Source: Locusta migratoria (Eukaryota; Arthropoda; Insecta; Orthoptera; Acrididae). From it: a DNA stretch of 64,000 nt. Where the stretch lies: the NCBI GenBank assembly GCA_026315105.1, contig CM048744.1:313355270-313419269 (forward strand). The letters run 5' to 3'. A program made the position numbers and the translations under genes. Numbering within the stretch: the first letter of the stretch is position 1; each line of letters starts with the position of its first letter. Under the pieces are notes generated by a model. It was not told the origin of the DNA. It saw only the letters and a program-made list of their open reading frames with translations, and made no database searches. Shown piece by piece: positions 45,601-56,300 of this stretch.

Positions 45601-47594
45601 ATCTATTGCCGTTATGGTCACGTGATCTCGGGACGACGTATGTTTGTCTATAATGGGAATGACCTAAACAGTGACGGTCCGATAACAGTGACTTATGTGA
45701 ATGCTACTTTTCTGTAGCTGTGACATTACTTGTGATTTGTCACGGTTTAAATCAGAATTTTGCGAATTCACAGCTTATCCTTTCAAAACTTTACCAATTA
45801 CGATTTCTCCAATTTCTGCGAACCTACGATGAATCACCTTATATGCTACTTCAAGGTGACACATTCACAGGTAGCAAATGGCAGTCACTGGCGAATATAT
45901 ATGCTAACTGGTAATTCTGCGTAAAATTTTATTTACAACTTTGGCGACGTAGTGTGCCGATGTTGGTAATAACCATGTAATAGTGTTTGAAACTCAATCA
46001 CATAGAATAAGAAGGAATCATTTTACGTGTTGAGCGTGAAATAAATAATTAATGATGTTCCTGCTCTATGATCAACAGATTTTTGTATGTACTCATCTGT
46101 GGCCAGCAGATTTATTATCCTCGTATTATTAACATTTTGTTGCCAACATTACCACACTAAGTGGCCGAGGCCATAAGTAAAATTTAACAGTGTCTCTGTC
46201 CATGTGTCAGTGATATGTTCTTGCCTGTAAAGTGTGAAAAATGAAAATTTGAACAGCATATTGTTAAAGTCATTAAGCAATTTAAAGGGTTGAAAAGTCC
46301 AGTCTCTTGTCAGAGCCATTCCATATTTTGCAGTTTACTATCGTTATTGATAGGCATTGATTATTTACTTTACAGCAGCTAATATGCAAATGATAAAAGT
46401 GCTAATTTGGTAAAGTGTTTCCGACTTTGTCGTGAACATAGGCTATGCTATACACTAACCTCTTGCAACAAACATGATTCGACATTCAGATTTGCTGTCT
46501 TCAGCAATTCTCAAATGAGTTATCCCATTCCACACTCATATAATGGAACACAACCAAAATTCCAGGGTGTTGCAAAATGACATGATAGCAAACCTTGGCC
46601 TTCAGTAGGTCTGGAAAAATTACAGACGCAATTGATTCTTCATTACTTTTTTCGGTTTTTTAAATATTATTTTATTTATTTATTTTTGAAAGCTGGCACT
46701 CAAATTTACTTGCTGGTAACACTCCTACGTATATACATTGCGCATTCTATTTACAGTCCCTTAGTAGTTAACAGATGAAATCTCAAGCAAGAGAAAATCA
46801 GACAATTGGATGAATGGGCTACAAAAAAAATTCTGTAACACATATAACAACAAATGTAATTCACCTCTGTTGTTATGAGTAAACAAATGGATAACACGCA
46901 ACATAACCTTTGAACATAAGCAAAAGGCTAATTCACAATGGCCGTCATGTTAAGTTGTATGTTACGTCACGTCAACTCTCTTCGCTCTGTACCGAGCAAT
47001 GGAAGTGGAGCTATAACAACTACCCATGATAAAATATTTTGAGTATAGTGTCAAATCTGATAAAATAACACTATGTAATTATTTAATGGCCATAGTAAAG
47101 GTCATGTTCTTGATCAGTTGTATGTGGGAAAGTACTGAGAAGGAAAACATCATTTCAGATTATCGACATGAAGTTTATAGCGAAACCATTGACCAATATT
47201 CAAACACATAAATCAAAAACTCAAAACTCAGCTTTGTTCACCGCAGTGAGTTTTCATTTTGAGATATCTGACATTCCGACATTGCTTCTGGAACAACACT
47301 CAATGAAAAAAAAAATGCAATTTGTAATGTTACATTTGCAAATCAGTCATAAACTGATATTAAGAAATAACAAAAGCACAAAATCAACTACAGAGCGCGG
47401 CGAAAATAAATTTCCAAGTCACCAGAAGACGATGTTGTTAAAACTTTGCTACCGAGAAAACCTAACATGACATGACGTGATACTTAGTGTGAATTAACGA
47501 ACAGCGTCGTCCCCAGATCACGTGATAATTCCAGCTTAATGTTGAGAACATGCGCAGAATGCAATGCTCACTCCAGAGATATTTCTACTCTATG
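45411..47594. mobile_element. 2.2-kb TIR element with expanded left terminus
   Basis: Terminal text CATAGAGTAGAAATATCTCT at 45411 is mirrored at 47594. The inverted similarity continues inward past the repeats to GTCACGTGATCTCGGGACGA / its complement near 47515. It is flanked by TGCCAC (45405-45410, 47595-47600). The left end carries three 63-bp units. The interior is AT-rich with frames at 47026-47211 and 47168-47470 that resemble nothing I know. Confidence 0.65.
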
Positions 47595-47600
47595 TGCCAC

Positions 47601-47995
47601 AGACCATATCTTTGGTCTATGAGTGCTACATTGTCTTCAGCTCTTTCTCTGTAAGGATAAGCATACGAATAAGGAAATGTAAGAATAAATAAATAAAGTA
47701 GAAAAAAAGAAATTTCTTTTAATACATCTCTTTAAAAAAAATCGATTTGACGTTTCGCGCATTACATCAAGTGATCCATCTGTGATATTATTACAAACAT
47801 TATTGTTGAATTTCGTGATTGGAATTTTTCGAAACGAGTGCATTTATACCTGTGATTTCTTATATATTCTCTGATAAATGTAACATGTTTTTAGAAAAAA
47901 AGGAGATGGACAGAGAGAGAGTGGATAGGAAAAGTACTAACTCAAGGTTCGAATAAATAAATAAATACCCGGGCAACGCCGGGTTTTCAGCTAGT
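47601..47995 (+). mobile_element. Helitron-like 3' end, copy 3
   Basis: GGAGATGGACAGAGAGAGAG, AAATAAATACCCGGGCAACG, CCGGGTTTTCAGCTAG and T. It is nearly identical to the inverted copy ending at 9258. The left limit was not found; the range is nominal. Confidence 0.5.
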
Positions 47996-48033
47996 ATTTA
48001 ATATATGACAAAAATCTCTTTGGGTTTTCTGTC

Positions 48034-48836
48034 GCCGGCCGCGGTGGCCGAGGGGACTGAGGCGCTCCAGTCACGGTCTGCTCGGCCACTACGGTTGGGG
48101 GCTCGAATCCCTCCTCGGGCATGGATATTTGTGCCGTCCTTAGTATTAGCTAGTTCATAAGTAGTTCTACATCTACATCTACATAGATACTCTGCAAATC
48201 ACATTTAAGTGCCTGGCAGAAGGTTCATTAACCACTTTCATAACTTTTCTCTACCGTTCCATTCTCTAATAGCGCGCGGGAAGAAAGAACACCTAAATCG
48301 TTCCGTTTTCGATCTGATTTCTCTTATTTTATTGGGATGGTCATGTCTCCTTAAGTAGGTGGGTGCTAGCAAAATATTTTCACGTTCAGAAGTAAAAGTC
48401 GGTGATTGAAACTTCGCAAACATATCACGCCGCAACGAATAACGTGTTTCTTTTAATGATGTCCACCCCAATTCATGCAACATTTCCGTGACTTCCCCCC
48501 CCCCCCCCGTAACGTGGTAAAACAAAACGAGCTGCCCTTCTCTGAACCTTCTCAATGTCTTCCGTCAGTCCCACCTGGTGAGGGTCCCACAATGGGCAAC
48601 AGTACTCCAGGAGAGGACGCACAAGTGTGATGTAGGCAGTCTCTTTGGTGGAGCTGGTGCATCTTCGAAGCGTTCTGCCAATGAAACGTAACCTTTGATT
48701 CGCCTTCCCCACAATATTTTCTATGTGTTCTCTCCAGTCAGAGTTGTTCTTAATTGTAACTCCTAGGTATTTGGTAGAATTTACGACCTTTGATTTATCG
48801 TGTAAGCTTAGGGACTGATGACCCCATTTGAACATT
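48034..48836 (+). mobile_element. SINE-A split by a LINE
   Basis: The SINE head and middle are 48034-48167; its tail (TGTAAGCTTAGGGACTGATG) resumes near 48801. TTTTCTGTC-containing duplications (about 48022-48033 and 48837-48848) flank the whole. Confidence 0.8.
48168..48801 (-). mobile_element. Jockey/CR1-like LINE 3' fragment inside SINE-A
   Basis: Minus strand: NSTKYLGVTIKNNSDWREHI, ETAYITLVRPLLEYCCPLWD, QRRAARFVLP, a poly(C/G) run (48487-48499) that shifts frame, then FFPRAIREWNGREK. The 3' tail is (CTACAT)n at 48168-48185. It is 5'-truncated. Confidence 0.85.
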
Positions 48837-48962
48837 TTGGTTTTCTGTCAAATTTCTCCAAGCTGACTGCTCAGGAAACAAAGGAAACGGAAGTTGGGTG
48901 TACAGATGTACGGTACCGAAAGCCTGGAACGCAGTGACGTCGTCAGGAAGGTGAGTACGTAC

Positions 48963-49176
48963 CGATGACGGTAGGCTCGAGGTCGACGGCGACGAGGCGG
49001 GGCACGCACTTGCCGCCGACGGCCTCGCCGAAGACGGCGTTGTGGTCGTCGACGGAGTAGCAGCAGCGCGCCAGCGTGCCGTCGGGCTGCACGCCGTGCT
49101 CCAGGCAGAACAGCTCCCACACCGCGTTCATCACCTGCACGCCCGCCTGGCCCACGTGCAGCGAGATGACGGCGCG
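48963..49176 (-). CDS. Alpha-tubulin exon 2 (N-terminal GTP-binding region)
   Basis: Model residues 2-72 plus one base of codon 73. The acceptor is ...cccggcag|CGC and the donor is ATCG|gtacgt. The translation begins RAVISLHVGQAGVQ, against canonical (M)RECISIHVGQAGVQ, so the Met is expected on a separate upstream exon; this split after ATG is common in alpha-tubulin genes. The GQAGVQ nucleotide-binding loop, WELFCLEHG and VDLEPTVI are kept, with Met for Gly17 and Val for Cys20. The H1-S2 loop that normally carries Lys40 is three residues shorter and reads DGTLARCCYSVDDHN, with no lysine. Codons are strongly GC-ending. The open frame continues upstream of the acceptor toward 49215, but that stretch does not resemble tubulin. 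A TIR-like repeat starts 41 bp upstream of the acceptor and a SINE ends about 115 bp beyond the donor. Confidence 0.9.
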
Positions 49177-49689
49177 CTGCCGGGCAAGTCGACACGACCC
49201 GCATTTACCTCTCACTACCAGTGGCGCAGCCAGGGCTTAGTTCTGGGGGAGGGGGGTCTTTTTTTTTTAAATAAAACCTATTGGATATATTAATCTATTA
49301 CTTATTTTTACACTTTCTATAATTTAACCAATTACGCTACGAAAACAATGGCACAAGAAATAAACTGAGTTGGCTTGCATTAATATGAAAGTGGAAGAGG
49401 AGCAGCATGGTGGAAATGTAGTGTATATAATCAGTTGGTAAAATAATTAAGCAGCTTCTATTGTTACTAGCCAAAAAGAAAGGCCTTGACAGTTTAATTA
49501 GCATGAAACTCTACGTATAAAAATTTATCCAAAATAACAGTATTGTTATGATGGGTAGTCGGCTATTCTGCCGGATGTCAGTGTCTACTCTGTACAATAT
49601 TTCAGCTACGTAACTCTTAACCTTCATCAGGTGCGATCTGAGACTGCATTCTGAGGTTTTTTTTGCCCAATTTCATTCCCTTGCCTGAA

Positions 49690-50085
49690 GGCACAGAGTA
49701 ACATATACAGAGGAGAAGCCCCTCCCCCCCTAAACCACTGTCCTACGCTCCCCTCGTAGTTCTGTAAGATGCTAGCAGGTGTCAGGCCGTTCCCTGGCTT
49801 AGGGTGCCTCTCGCATGTCAGAGCGTAGCATGGAGGGGAGGCTGAGGGGAGATCACGAGGCCACGGCTGTGTCCGGCGTGCCGGCGTTTGAGGGGAGGTG
49901 GTGGTGGGGACAGCCACTACCTGCCGCCTGCTCTGGCCAGTTTAAAGGGCTGCTTCTGACCTCAGCGCCATCATGGAACATCTTACGCAACTGCTGGAAA
50001 CCCTTCCTCCCCGCACCGCTGAGTGTAGGACTGGGCTCTTACGGAGGTTTCCCATCTGTATATATTTGTCTGTGCTGAAGGGCGA
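49690..50085 (-). repeat. GC-rich dispersed repeat, copy 2
   Basis: Inverted copy of 35800-36200. Homology spans from ACAGAGGAGAAGCCC to GGAGGTTTCCCATCTGTATA. Confidence 0.75.
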
Positions 50086-50160
50086 GGGCGGGCCACTAGA
50101 GAGCTTTTCGCCCTATTGGGCCATGGTAAAGTTATTCTGTTGTGGCACTGTTTATTATTT

Positions 50161-50793
50161 TTATTTTCTGGGGGGATTGCAGAGTGGGGACATGTTTTCC
50201 CAATTGGGGACATTCTGTGGGCATGGGGACAGCTCCGGTATAGACCTTACCAGGAAACCACAGAAACCTAGGCCAGAGCTGTTGGTACTTGGTGTTATCA
50301 CGTTTTGGGGGTGGTATGGGGGGTATCTAAGGTTGGCAGAATAATTTTGGATGGTGGGAGGATACCTTAAATTGTTTTCATCATATCTGGTCTGCCGGCG
50401 CCCTGTTGTGTTGGGCTCGGCGGTAGACACAGATTGAGGATGGGCTGATCGATTTGGTGGATTGTTAGTTTCTTTTTCGGACCGTGTCCAGTATTTATGT
50501 CTGCGGCCCTCCCCCTCCACTGGCGGTTTTAGGTGCTGCCTCTGTGGTCCGCGTTCGTCAGACCCGCCTCTGGTCGTTCCATATGTGGTCTGGTGCTCCG
50601 TTTGCGGTCCGCGCCCGCTCGCTGAGCTGTTTTTGAGCACTGATGTACTGTTTTCTATCTGCTGTGGCCTTGGATGCTCTCTCTGAGGTCCGCAGCCGCC
50701 GAACCCGCCTCCGGTCGTGCCATCTGCGGTCTGGCGTTCCATTTGCGGTCCGCGCCCTCTCACTGAGGTGTTCTGGGATTCATAAGATTCCAC
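50161..50793 (-). CDS. Unknown 210-codon ORF with internal repeat
   Basis: This is the longest ATG-to-stop frame in the window. Near its N-terminus two units with a period of about 47 residues share GRGPQ, then ER/EHQT, DGTTGGG / YGTTRGG, then RGPQR-like text. A shorter repeat NLRYPP occurs twice further on. Composition is rich in Asn, Pro, Gln, Arg and Thr, with no predicted membrane segment or known domain. A LINE is joined close to its start, so the upstream part may be lost. It could be a transposon ORF1/gag-like fragment, a host exon or chance. I do not assign a function. Confidence 0.25.
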   Translation of the reverse strand: MESYESQNTSVRGRGPQMERQTADGTTGGGFGGCGPQREHPRPQQIENSTSVLKNSSASGRGPQTEHQTTYGTTRGGSDERGPQRQHLKPPVEGEGRRHKYWTRSEKETNNPPNRSAHPQSVSTAEPNTTGRRQTRYDENNLRYPPTIQNYSANLRYPPYHPQNVITPSTNSSGLGFCGFLVRSIPELSPCPQNVPNWENMSPLCNPPRK

Positions 50794-50796
50794 TCG

Positions 50797-51650
50797 GTGG
50801 AAGTTCGCTTAGGCTTTTTGCGGACGATGCGGTAGTATGTAGAGAGGTTGTAAAAATGGAAAATTGTATTGAGATGCAGGAGGATCTGCATCGAATTGAC
50901 GCATGGTGCAGGGAATGGCAGTTAAAGCTCAATGTAGACAAGTGTAATGTGCTGCGAATACACAGAAAGAAAGATACTTTATCATTTAGCTACACTATAG
51001 CAAGTCAGCAACTGGAAGCAGTTAATTCCATAAATTATCTGGGAGTAGTCATTAGGAGGGTTTTAAAATGGAACGACCATATAAAATCAATCGTCGGTAA
51101 AGCAGATGCCAGACTTAGGTTAGGTTAGGTAGATTCATTGGGAGAATTCTAAGGAAATGCAGTTCGAAAACAAAGTAGGTTACAGTACACTTGTTCGCCC
51201 ACAGCTTGAATACTGCTCACCGGTGTGAGATCAGTACCAGTTGGGATTGATAGAGGAAGTGGAGAAGATCCAACGGAGAGCAGCGCGCTTCGTTACAGGA
51301 TCATTTGGTAATCGTAAAAACGTTACGGAGATGATCGCTAAACTCCAGTGGAAGACTCTGTAGGAGAGACGCTCTGTCGCTCGGTACGTGCTTTTGTCGA
51401 AGTTTCGAGAACTTACCTTTACTGAGGAGTCTAGCAGTATATTGCTCCATCCTACGTATATCTCGCGAAGAGGTCGTGAGGATAAAATCAGAGAGATTAG
51501 AGCCCACACAGAGGCATACCGACAATCCTTCTTTCCGCGAACAATACGTGATTGGAATAGGAGGGAAAATCGATAGTGGTACTCAAGGTACACTCCGCCA
51601 CACACCTTTGGGTGGCTTGCGGAGTATGGTTGTAGATGTAGATGTAGATA
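50797..51650 (+). mobile_element. Jockey/CR1-like LINE, plus-strand copy
   Basis: LRLFADDAVVCREVVK (FADD box), WQLKLNVDKCNVLRIHRKKD, INYLGVVI and WNDHIKSI in one frame, then after shifts YCSPV, QRRAARFVTG and SFFPRTIRDWNRRE. The tail is (GTAGAT)n at 51630-51650. 5'-truncated in the palm domain. Confidence 0.85.
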
Positions 51651-51652
51651 CT

Positions 51653-52165
51653 GACCTGCTAAGCAGCGGGACACCGCATATGAATAATCGGCTCGTAACT
51701 TCAGTATATCGGTAACAATAGCTGGAGCATCAAAGCTGGCCGTGGTAGCTTTAAAACCGCTCTCGGTAACACCAGCACACTTTCTCAGTGGCGGAATCAC
51801 GTTGGCGACCCATTGTCACGTTCACTTGTGCTGGCCAAATTATAGTTACGTTGTGATTCATTACATGTGTACTATTTCAAATTTCCGTAGCCGACCTGTC
51901 TAAAAATATAAAAAATGAAAACAAAAAAACATAATAAAATAAAATAATCTGTGTGAGATACCAGTGGGGGTCTTCAACCCCATTAGCCCCCCTCCCCCCC
52001 TCCCCCCCCCCCCCCGTGGCTGCGCCACTGCTTCCAACTTCCCAACTTTCAATCTCAACAGCTTTGACTTCCAGGAACACATCAACGGGGAATTACTTCG
52101 GTTTTCAAGTGTATGGACACTCAATAAGTCTAAAGCAAAAAAGCTATGTACTTTTATTACATAGC
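51653..52165. other. Unassigned DNA with poly(C) tract
   Basis: Short frames only. C-rich homopolymers at about 51988-52015, beside the TGGCTGCGCCACTG terminus. Confidence 0.4.
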
Positions 52166-52166
52166 G

Positions 52167-52420
52167 AGCGAGGTGGCGCAGTGTTAACACTCTGCACTCG
52201 CATTCGGAAGGACGTTGATTCCAATCCACCTCCAGCCATCCAGATTTAGGTTTCCCGTGATTTTCCTAAATCATTTTCCTAAATGCCAGGACGGTTCCTT
52301 TGAAAGGGTATGGGCGATTTCCTTCCACATCCTTACCCAAACACTCTGAGCCTAACTTCTGTCTCTAATGACAACACTGTCGACGGGACGTTTAACTCCA
52401 AGTATCCTTCCTTTCTTTTA
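52167..52420 (+). mobile_element. SINE-C (tRNA-headed, widespread insect type)
   Basis: CGAGGTGGCGCAGTGTTAAC head, degraded box B, then CCATCCAGATTTAGGTTTCC and GGTTCCTTTGAAAGGG body. This is the layout of a tRNA-derived SINE familiar from orthopteroid insects. Confidence 0.8.
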
Positions 52421-53104
52421 CTAAATAAAATTTCTCCACAATATCCTTTCTTCCTGGAGTCGTAGTTCTCCAAGATTCGCATTGAAGTTAGGAAGGGGAT
52501 GGACGAGTTACTGGAGGAAATAAGGACGGGCAGTGAAGCGTCCATGGGCAGCTCATCTGCTGCGATAGCTCCGCGCATTTGGCCAGTGGGCTGTGGGCTT
52601 GCCAGCATTTCTAATAAAACCCTGAGCCAAGAACTCAACGATCAACAAGGAACAAAAACGATGTCCCTTCAGTAAAGGACCCAACTAATCGAAGAAAAAG
52701 AATTGCAACTTGATTATGAATCAAACGCAGCATACAGTAGTCTTTAATCCTTCGACGCAAGTGCCCAAAAAACTTCGACTGCAATAATTGTGTTTGTCCT
52801 GGCGCAGATACAATATCATTTTAAAAATACCTTATAACTTGCAAATGCTGACCTCTCTTGCGTTTATTACACGCTCCAGACCTAGACTTTGACAGTGAAG
52901 AGCTCTTAGTTTTCCAGTCGGGTGGTGATAAACAAAACAGCTTGAACACATTTCCGTTAACAGGCAACAAGCAGCTACAGCTATTGGTGAAGATGAGGTG
53001 CTACAACAATCACACAACCAGATGCAACAGGGATGACCAAGGCTCCTACCTCCTGACCAGTGTCGCGAGTTATGACTCTACTGTATTATGACACTGACCT
53101 TGTA

Positions 53105-53330
53105 TACGCCAGGATGGTGGTTCAAACTTCAAACACGCCTCCAGCCATCGAGATGTTAGTTTTCCGTGATTTTCCTAAATCACTCCAGACAAATGCCGTG
53201 GTGGTTCCTTTGAAATGGCCTATCCAGTATCTTTCCCCATAATTACCCCAAGATCAGAGTGTGAGTTCCGTCTCTAATGACCATACAGGTGATGGGACGT
53301 TAAACCCTAAGCTTCCTCCCTACTACGATA
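53105..53330 (+). mobile_element. SINE-C, 5'-truncated
   Basis: CCGTGATTTTCCTAAATCAC, AATGCCGTGGTGGTTCCTTT and the TCTCTAATGACCATAC..GGGACGTTAAAC 3' part are present. The head is poor. Confidence 0.7.
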
Positions 53331-53334
53331 TGAA

Positions 53335-56300
53335 CACCAACTGATCCTCGTTGATGGTGTAATTTTGATTACGAACGACCAACGTCACCGAAGGTTTGTC
53401 ACATTGAGACCACATATATACTGGAACTCCTACACCATGGAAACTGAGGGATGACCCTAACAAAGACTCTGGCACCACGTTATGAATACTGGCTGCGATT
53501 ACCTACGGAAATCGTATACTCGAGGCTCGATGCTAGCGATGCATAGTAAAACTTTCCTCACCTCGCCAAACTTACGCATCATGGCCTGCATCGACCATAC
53601 GGTCAGAAAAATTACACTTGGATTTTTCCAGCTCATTCTGGGGTTCACAGTGGCTACTTATAAATGACGTGCAATATAAATTTCCTTAAATAATCATTGG
53701 AGAAGTCCTTCGCACCATAGACATTGATAATGGGTTTATTTCGTAGACAGAAATTTGAAACATTCTTCAAGATCAATGGCGTTCAACAATTTCGTGGTCC
53801 TGTCCATTTCACTTGCAGTCAACAGTAAAGTGGAATGCCTTATTCAAACTTTTAAAAACACAACACCCTAATCTTACTTTTAGCACTTTTTTTTAAGTTT
53901 TCAACTACTCCTGCCAGCAGTGCAAATGCCAGCTGCCCACCATGTTTCAGATCAGGCGCTAAGGCCTGGGTGCGGGCTTTGGCCACAGACTACCATGGAT
54001 GCCAAGAGTGATAACGTAGCAAAGAGGTAGAAAGATACTTCCCCCTTACCCTCCAAGGCAGACCTGTCCTCTGCCACCTAAACAACCTCCGCCCCCACTA
54101 TTCACAGAACGACCACATAATGATTTCGTCATTCTCTCCCCCCCCCACCTCCCATGCAGACCAGATTCCAGTCAGTAGGATCCTAATACCATTCAGGCAG
54201 CCTCGCTTAGCAGGAGATCAACATATACTGTTAATTTTATCATTTTCTTGACCTAACTTCAGCAATCAGCACAGCAGCAGCCAGAGGACATCCTTCAGTG
54301 ACTGCAGCTTGGCAAGCAGGAGGTACCGACTTTATGGACCTCATGAGGCAACTCCATCTAGCCAGTAGCCGTTCAACAAGACACCAGCTAAACCAATTCA
54401 CCCAACACTTACACTACCTCCACCAGGGTCCCAGTGTGCTGCATGCCATTTTGGGAACTGGGCGTTGAGATGGAAACCCCACTGGACTTAAGACTACCTG
54501 CATCAGTTTCTGACCATATTCCACGCTCTCAATATCGTCCCCATGGTCACTTCTGGCCATCCTCAACAGCAGAATGGTTACATTCAACCCCCTTGCGCCT
54601 GCCTCTATTAAGGAGAGAGGGGTGTTGGTAACTGTCGTTTCCACATGTTGACGCCGAGAAAGAAGATAACGTAATTTAATGTTTTATCCATTACCGTCAT
54701 GTCTGTTTGAACATGCTAATCATTGTAACTACAATACGATTTTGCATTGGATTTTCATCGGTAACTTGAGCTGAGCTTGAAGCAACATTCAGGCTTTAAT
54801 TTGATCAAAATAATATCACAGAAAATAAGGTATCACAATTTCCAGTTTAATTCGAAACCGTCACATCCGTCAGTCTAAATACGATAATGCACAAAATACC
54901 TAAACAAATTATTACGTGGTTTTCATAGGTTTCTTGAGCGTATCTTACGGTAGCATGGATTCTTTATTAATCACAGTCAGATCAGGGGAAAAATATGTTT
55001 TAATTCAAAGTATAAGGGATGTGTTATCCTTCATGTCATGGCGTAATGCACTAAAGAACCAACAGACGGCGCTGTTAATTTCGTAGAACATCAAAGAACC
55101 AATAGCTCATAATCAGTAAAGACGAAAATTTCGTGCAAATGAATATTGAATGCATGTTTGCATGTTTTTGGCCATTTGAGGACTAAATGCATATCGCGGA
55201 GTTTATCTGACATCAAAGCAAGTTTTAGACATTTATACTGCATATTGAATAGTTTTAGTGCATATATTACAATAAATTGCTCGATATCACGTTCACTGAT
55301 TTTCTAATAATTATTAAATATTAAAAAAAGAGAATAATATGATAATTTTACAATTTTTGTACTAATTAGTAGCGAGTACAAGCGCCCTGGTTGATATTGG
55401 TAGAAGGCAACAGTTTATACTTCATTGCTTTCTTCAATGCTGCCAATCCTTGCTATCTACATTAAGTAGTAAAACCTATTGTACTTAAAGTATGCGTAAT
55501 GATAAGATGTAATTATGACAAAGTCAATAAATTGATATCCTCAACTAAAAAGATATGTGTAAAATTTATGGATGTATCAATTTAAATGTTCTCAAACCTA
55601 TAAAAATATATCAGTCATTATAAAATGATGCTTTGTTTCATAAAGTTATTCCCAAAGCCCTTGTACGTGTAGCTGCTACGGATAGCGTCTACCTGAGTTC
55701 CCATTACCCCCTCAGCCTATCCTTACTGGTTATGGCACTAGGTTGGAAGCTACAATGTTTTACGCTGACAATTTCGATACCATTAAATTGGTGTGAAATG
55801 AAAGTGATAAGTACTTAACTGCAAAAATGTAACACTGCAATGTCTTATTCTAAAATAAATATTTCTTTTATTATAAGTAGTAATTTTTTTCCATTCAGAT
55901 GATGCCCTTTGCATCAGAGACTCACAAACAGTATTTACATGTAGTACTGTGCAACAGGATTTAATTTATATCAAAACAAATTTCTGCAAATTGCCCTCTA
56001 CTCTTACAAAATTGGATTTCACGTCTCTACCACTGGTAGACTCAATTTAAATTATTGGGGAATTCCAGGAATACCTCAGTCAAGGCCAAGAAAAGTAGCA
56101 GTAGCTGCAAAGAATAAACTGACAGTGTCGTTAAAAGAAACCCAAACTTCGAATTTTTATGTTCCGTGAAGAAAATATTTTTTGGTGGTAACCTCAGTGA
56201 AAACCTTAATCTGACACTGTCTCAAATATATTCACTGAAATTTGTGCCTAGTACGTCTTGTGATGTAGAGAGATAATTTTCTGTCTACAAATTATTTTGA

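Larger units (their letters stand above)
5274..49176 (-). other. Divergent alpha-tubulin gene, partial (four internal exons)
   Basis: Four minus-strand exons, in order 49176-48963, 32428-32127, 13439-13269 and 5630-5274, join in phase (1, 0, 0 at the internal junctions) to 348 uninterrupted codons. They align along canonical alpha-tubulin from residue 2 to Lys352. Counting the missing start Met gives 349 residues, three fewer than canonical because the Lys40 loop is shortened. Introns fall after codon 1 and inside the Asp76 codon, positions also known in vertebrate alpha-tubulin genes, and then after residues equivalent to Gln176, Gln233 and Lys352. Alpha identity rests on DLEPTVID, the GGGTGSG signature and the Glu254 context (DLLEAQTN; beta-tubulin has Lys here). 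A start-codon exon to the right and a last exon of about 100 codons to the left were not found in the window. High third-position GC contrasts with the AT-rich surroundings. Divergence suggests a tissue-restricted paralog, perhaps testis; that is inference. Confidence 0.88.
49217..52030. mobile_element. Possible TIR-bounded composite
   Basis: CAGTGGCGCAGCCA at 49217 is mirrored as TGGCTGCGCCACTG at 52017-52030, both followed inward by G-runs. The interior holds a GC-rich repeat, an unexplained ORF and a LINE. No convincing target duplication was found (CTCACTAC versus CTTCCAAC), so the two ends may belong to separate elements. Confidence 0.3.

Noticed and set aside
45354..45602. 82-codon protein made of a 21-residue repeat
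   Set aside because: It is created by the 63-bp tandem repeat at the end of a transposon, and 63 happens to be divisible by three. There is no other support.
45354..45602. CRISPR array (direct repeats at 45.4 kb)
   Set aside because: The 63-bp units are adjacent with no spacers, and the DNA is eukaryotic.
5274..49176. Processed tubulin pseudogene
   Set aside because: Exons are separated by large introns with GT/AG borders and in-phase joins and have no stops, so it is not a retrocopy.
51231..51800. 189-codon minus-strand ORF
   Set aside because: Mostly antisense to the plus-strand LINE reverse transcriptase (51231-51600). Only its first 50 or so codons lie outside, and they show no motif.
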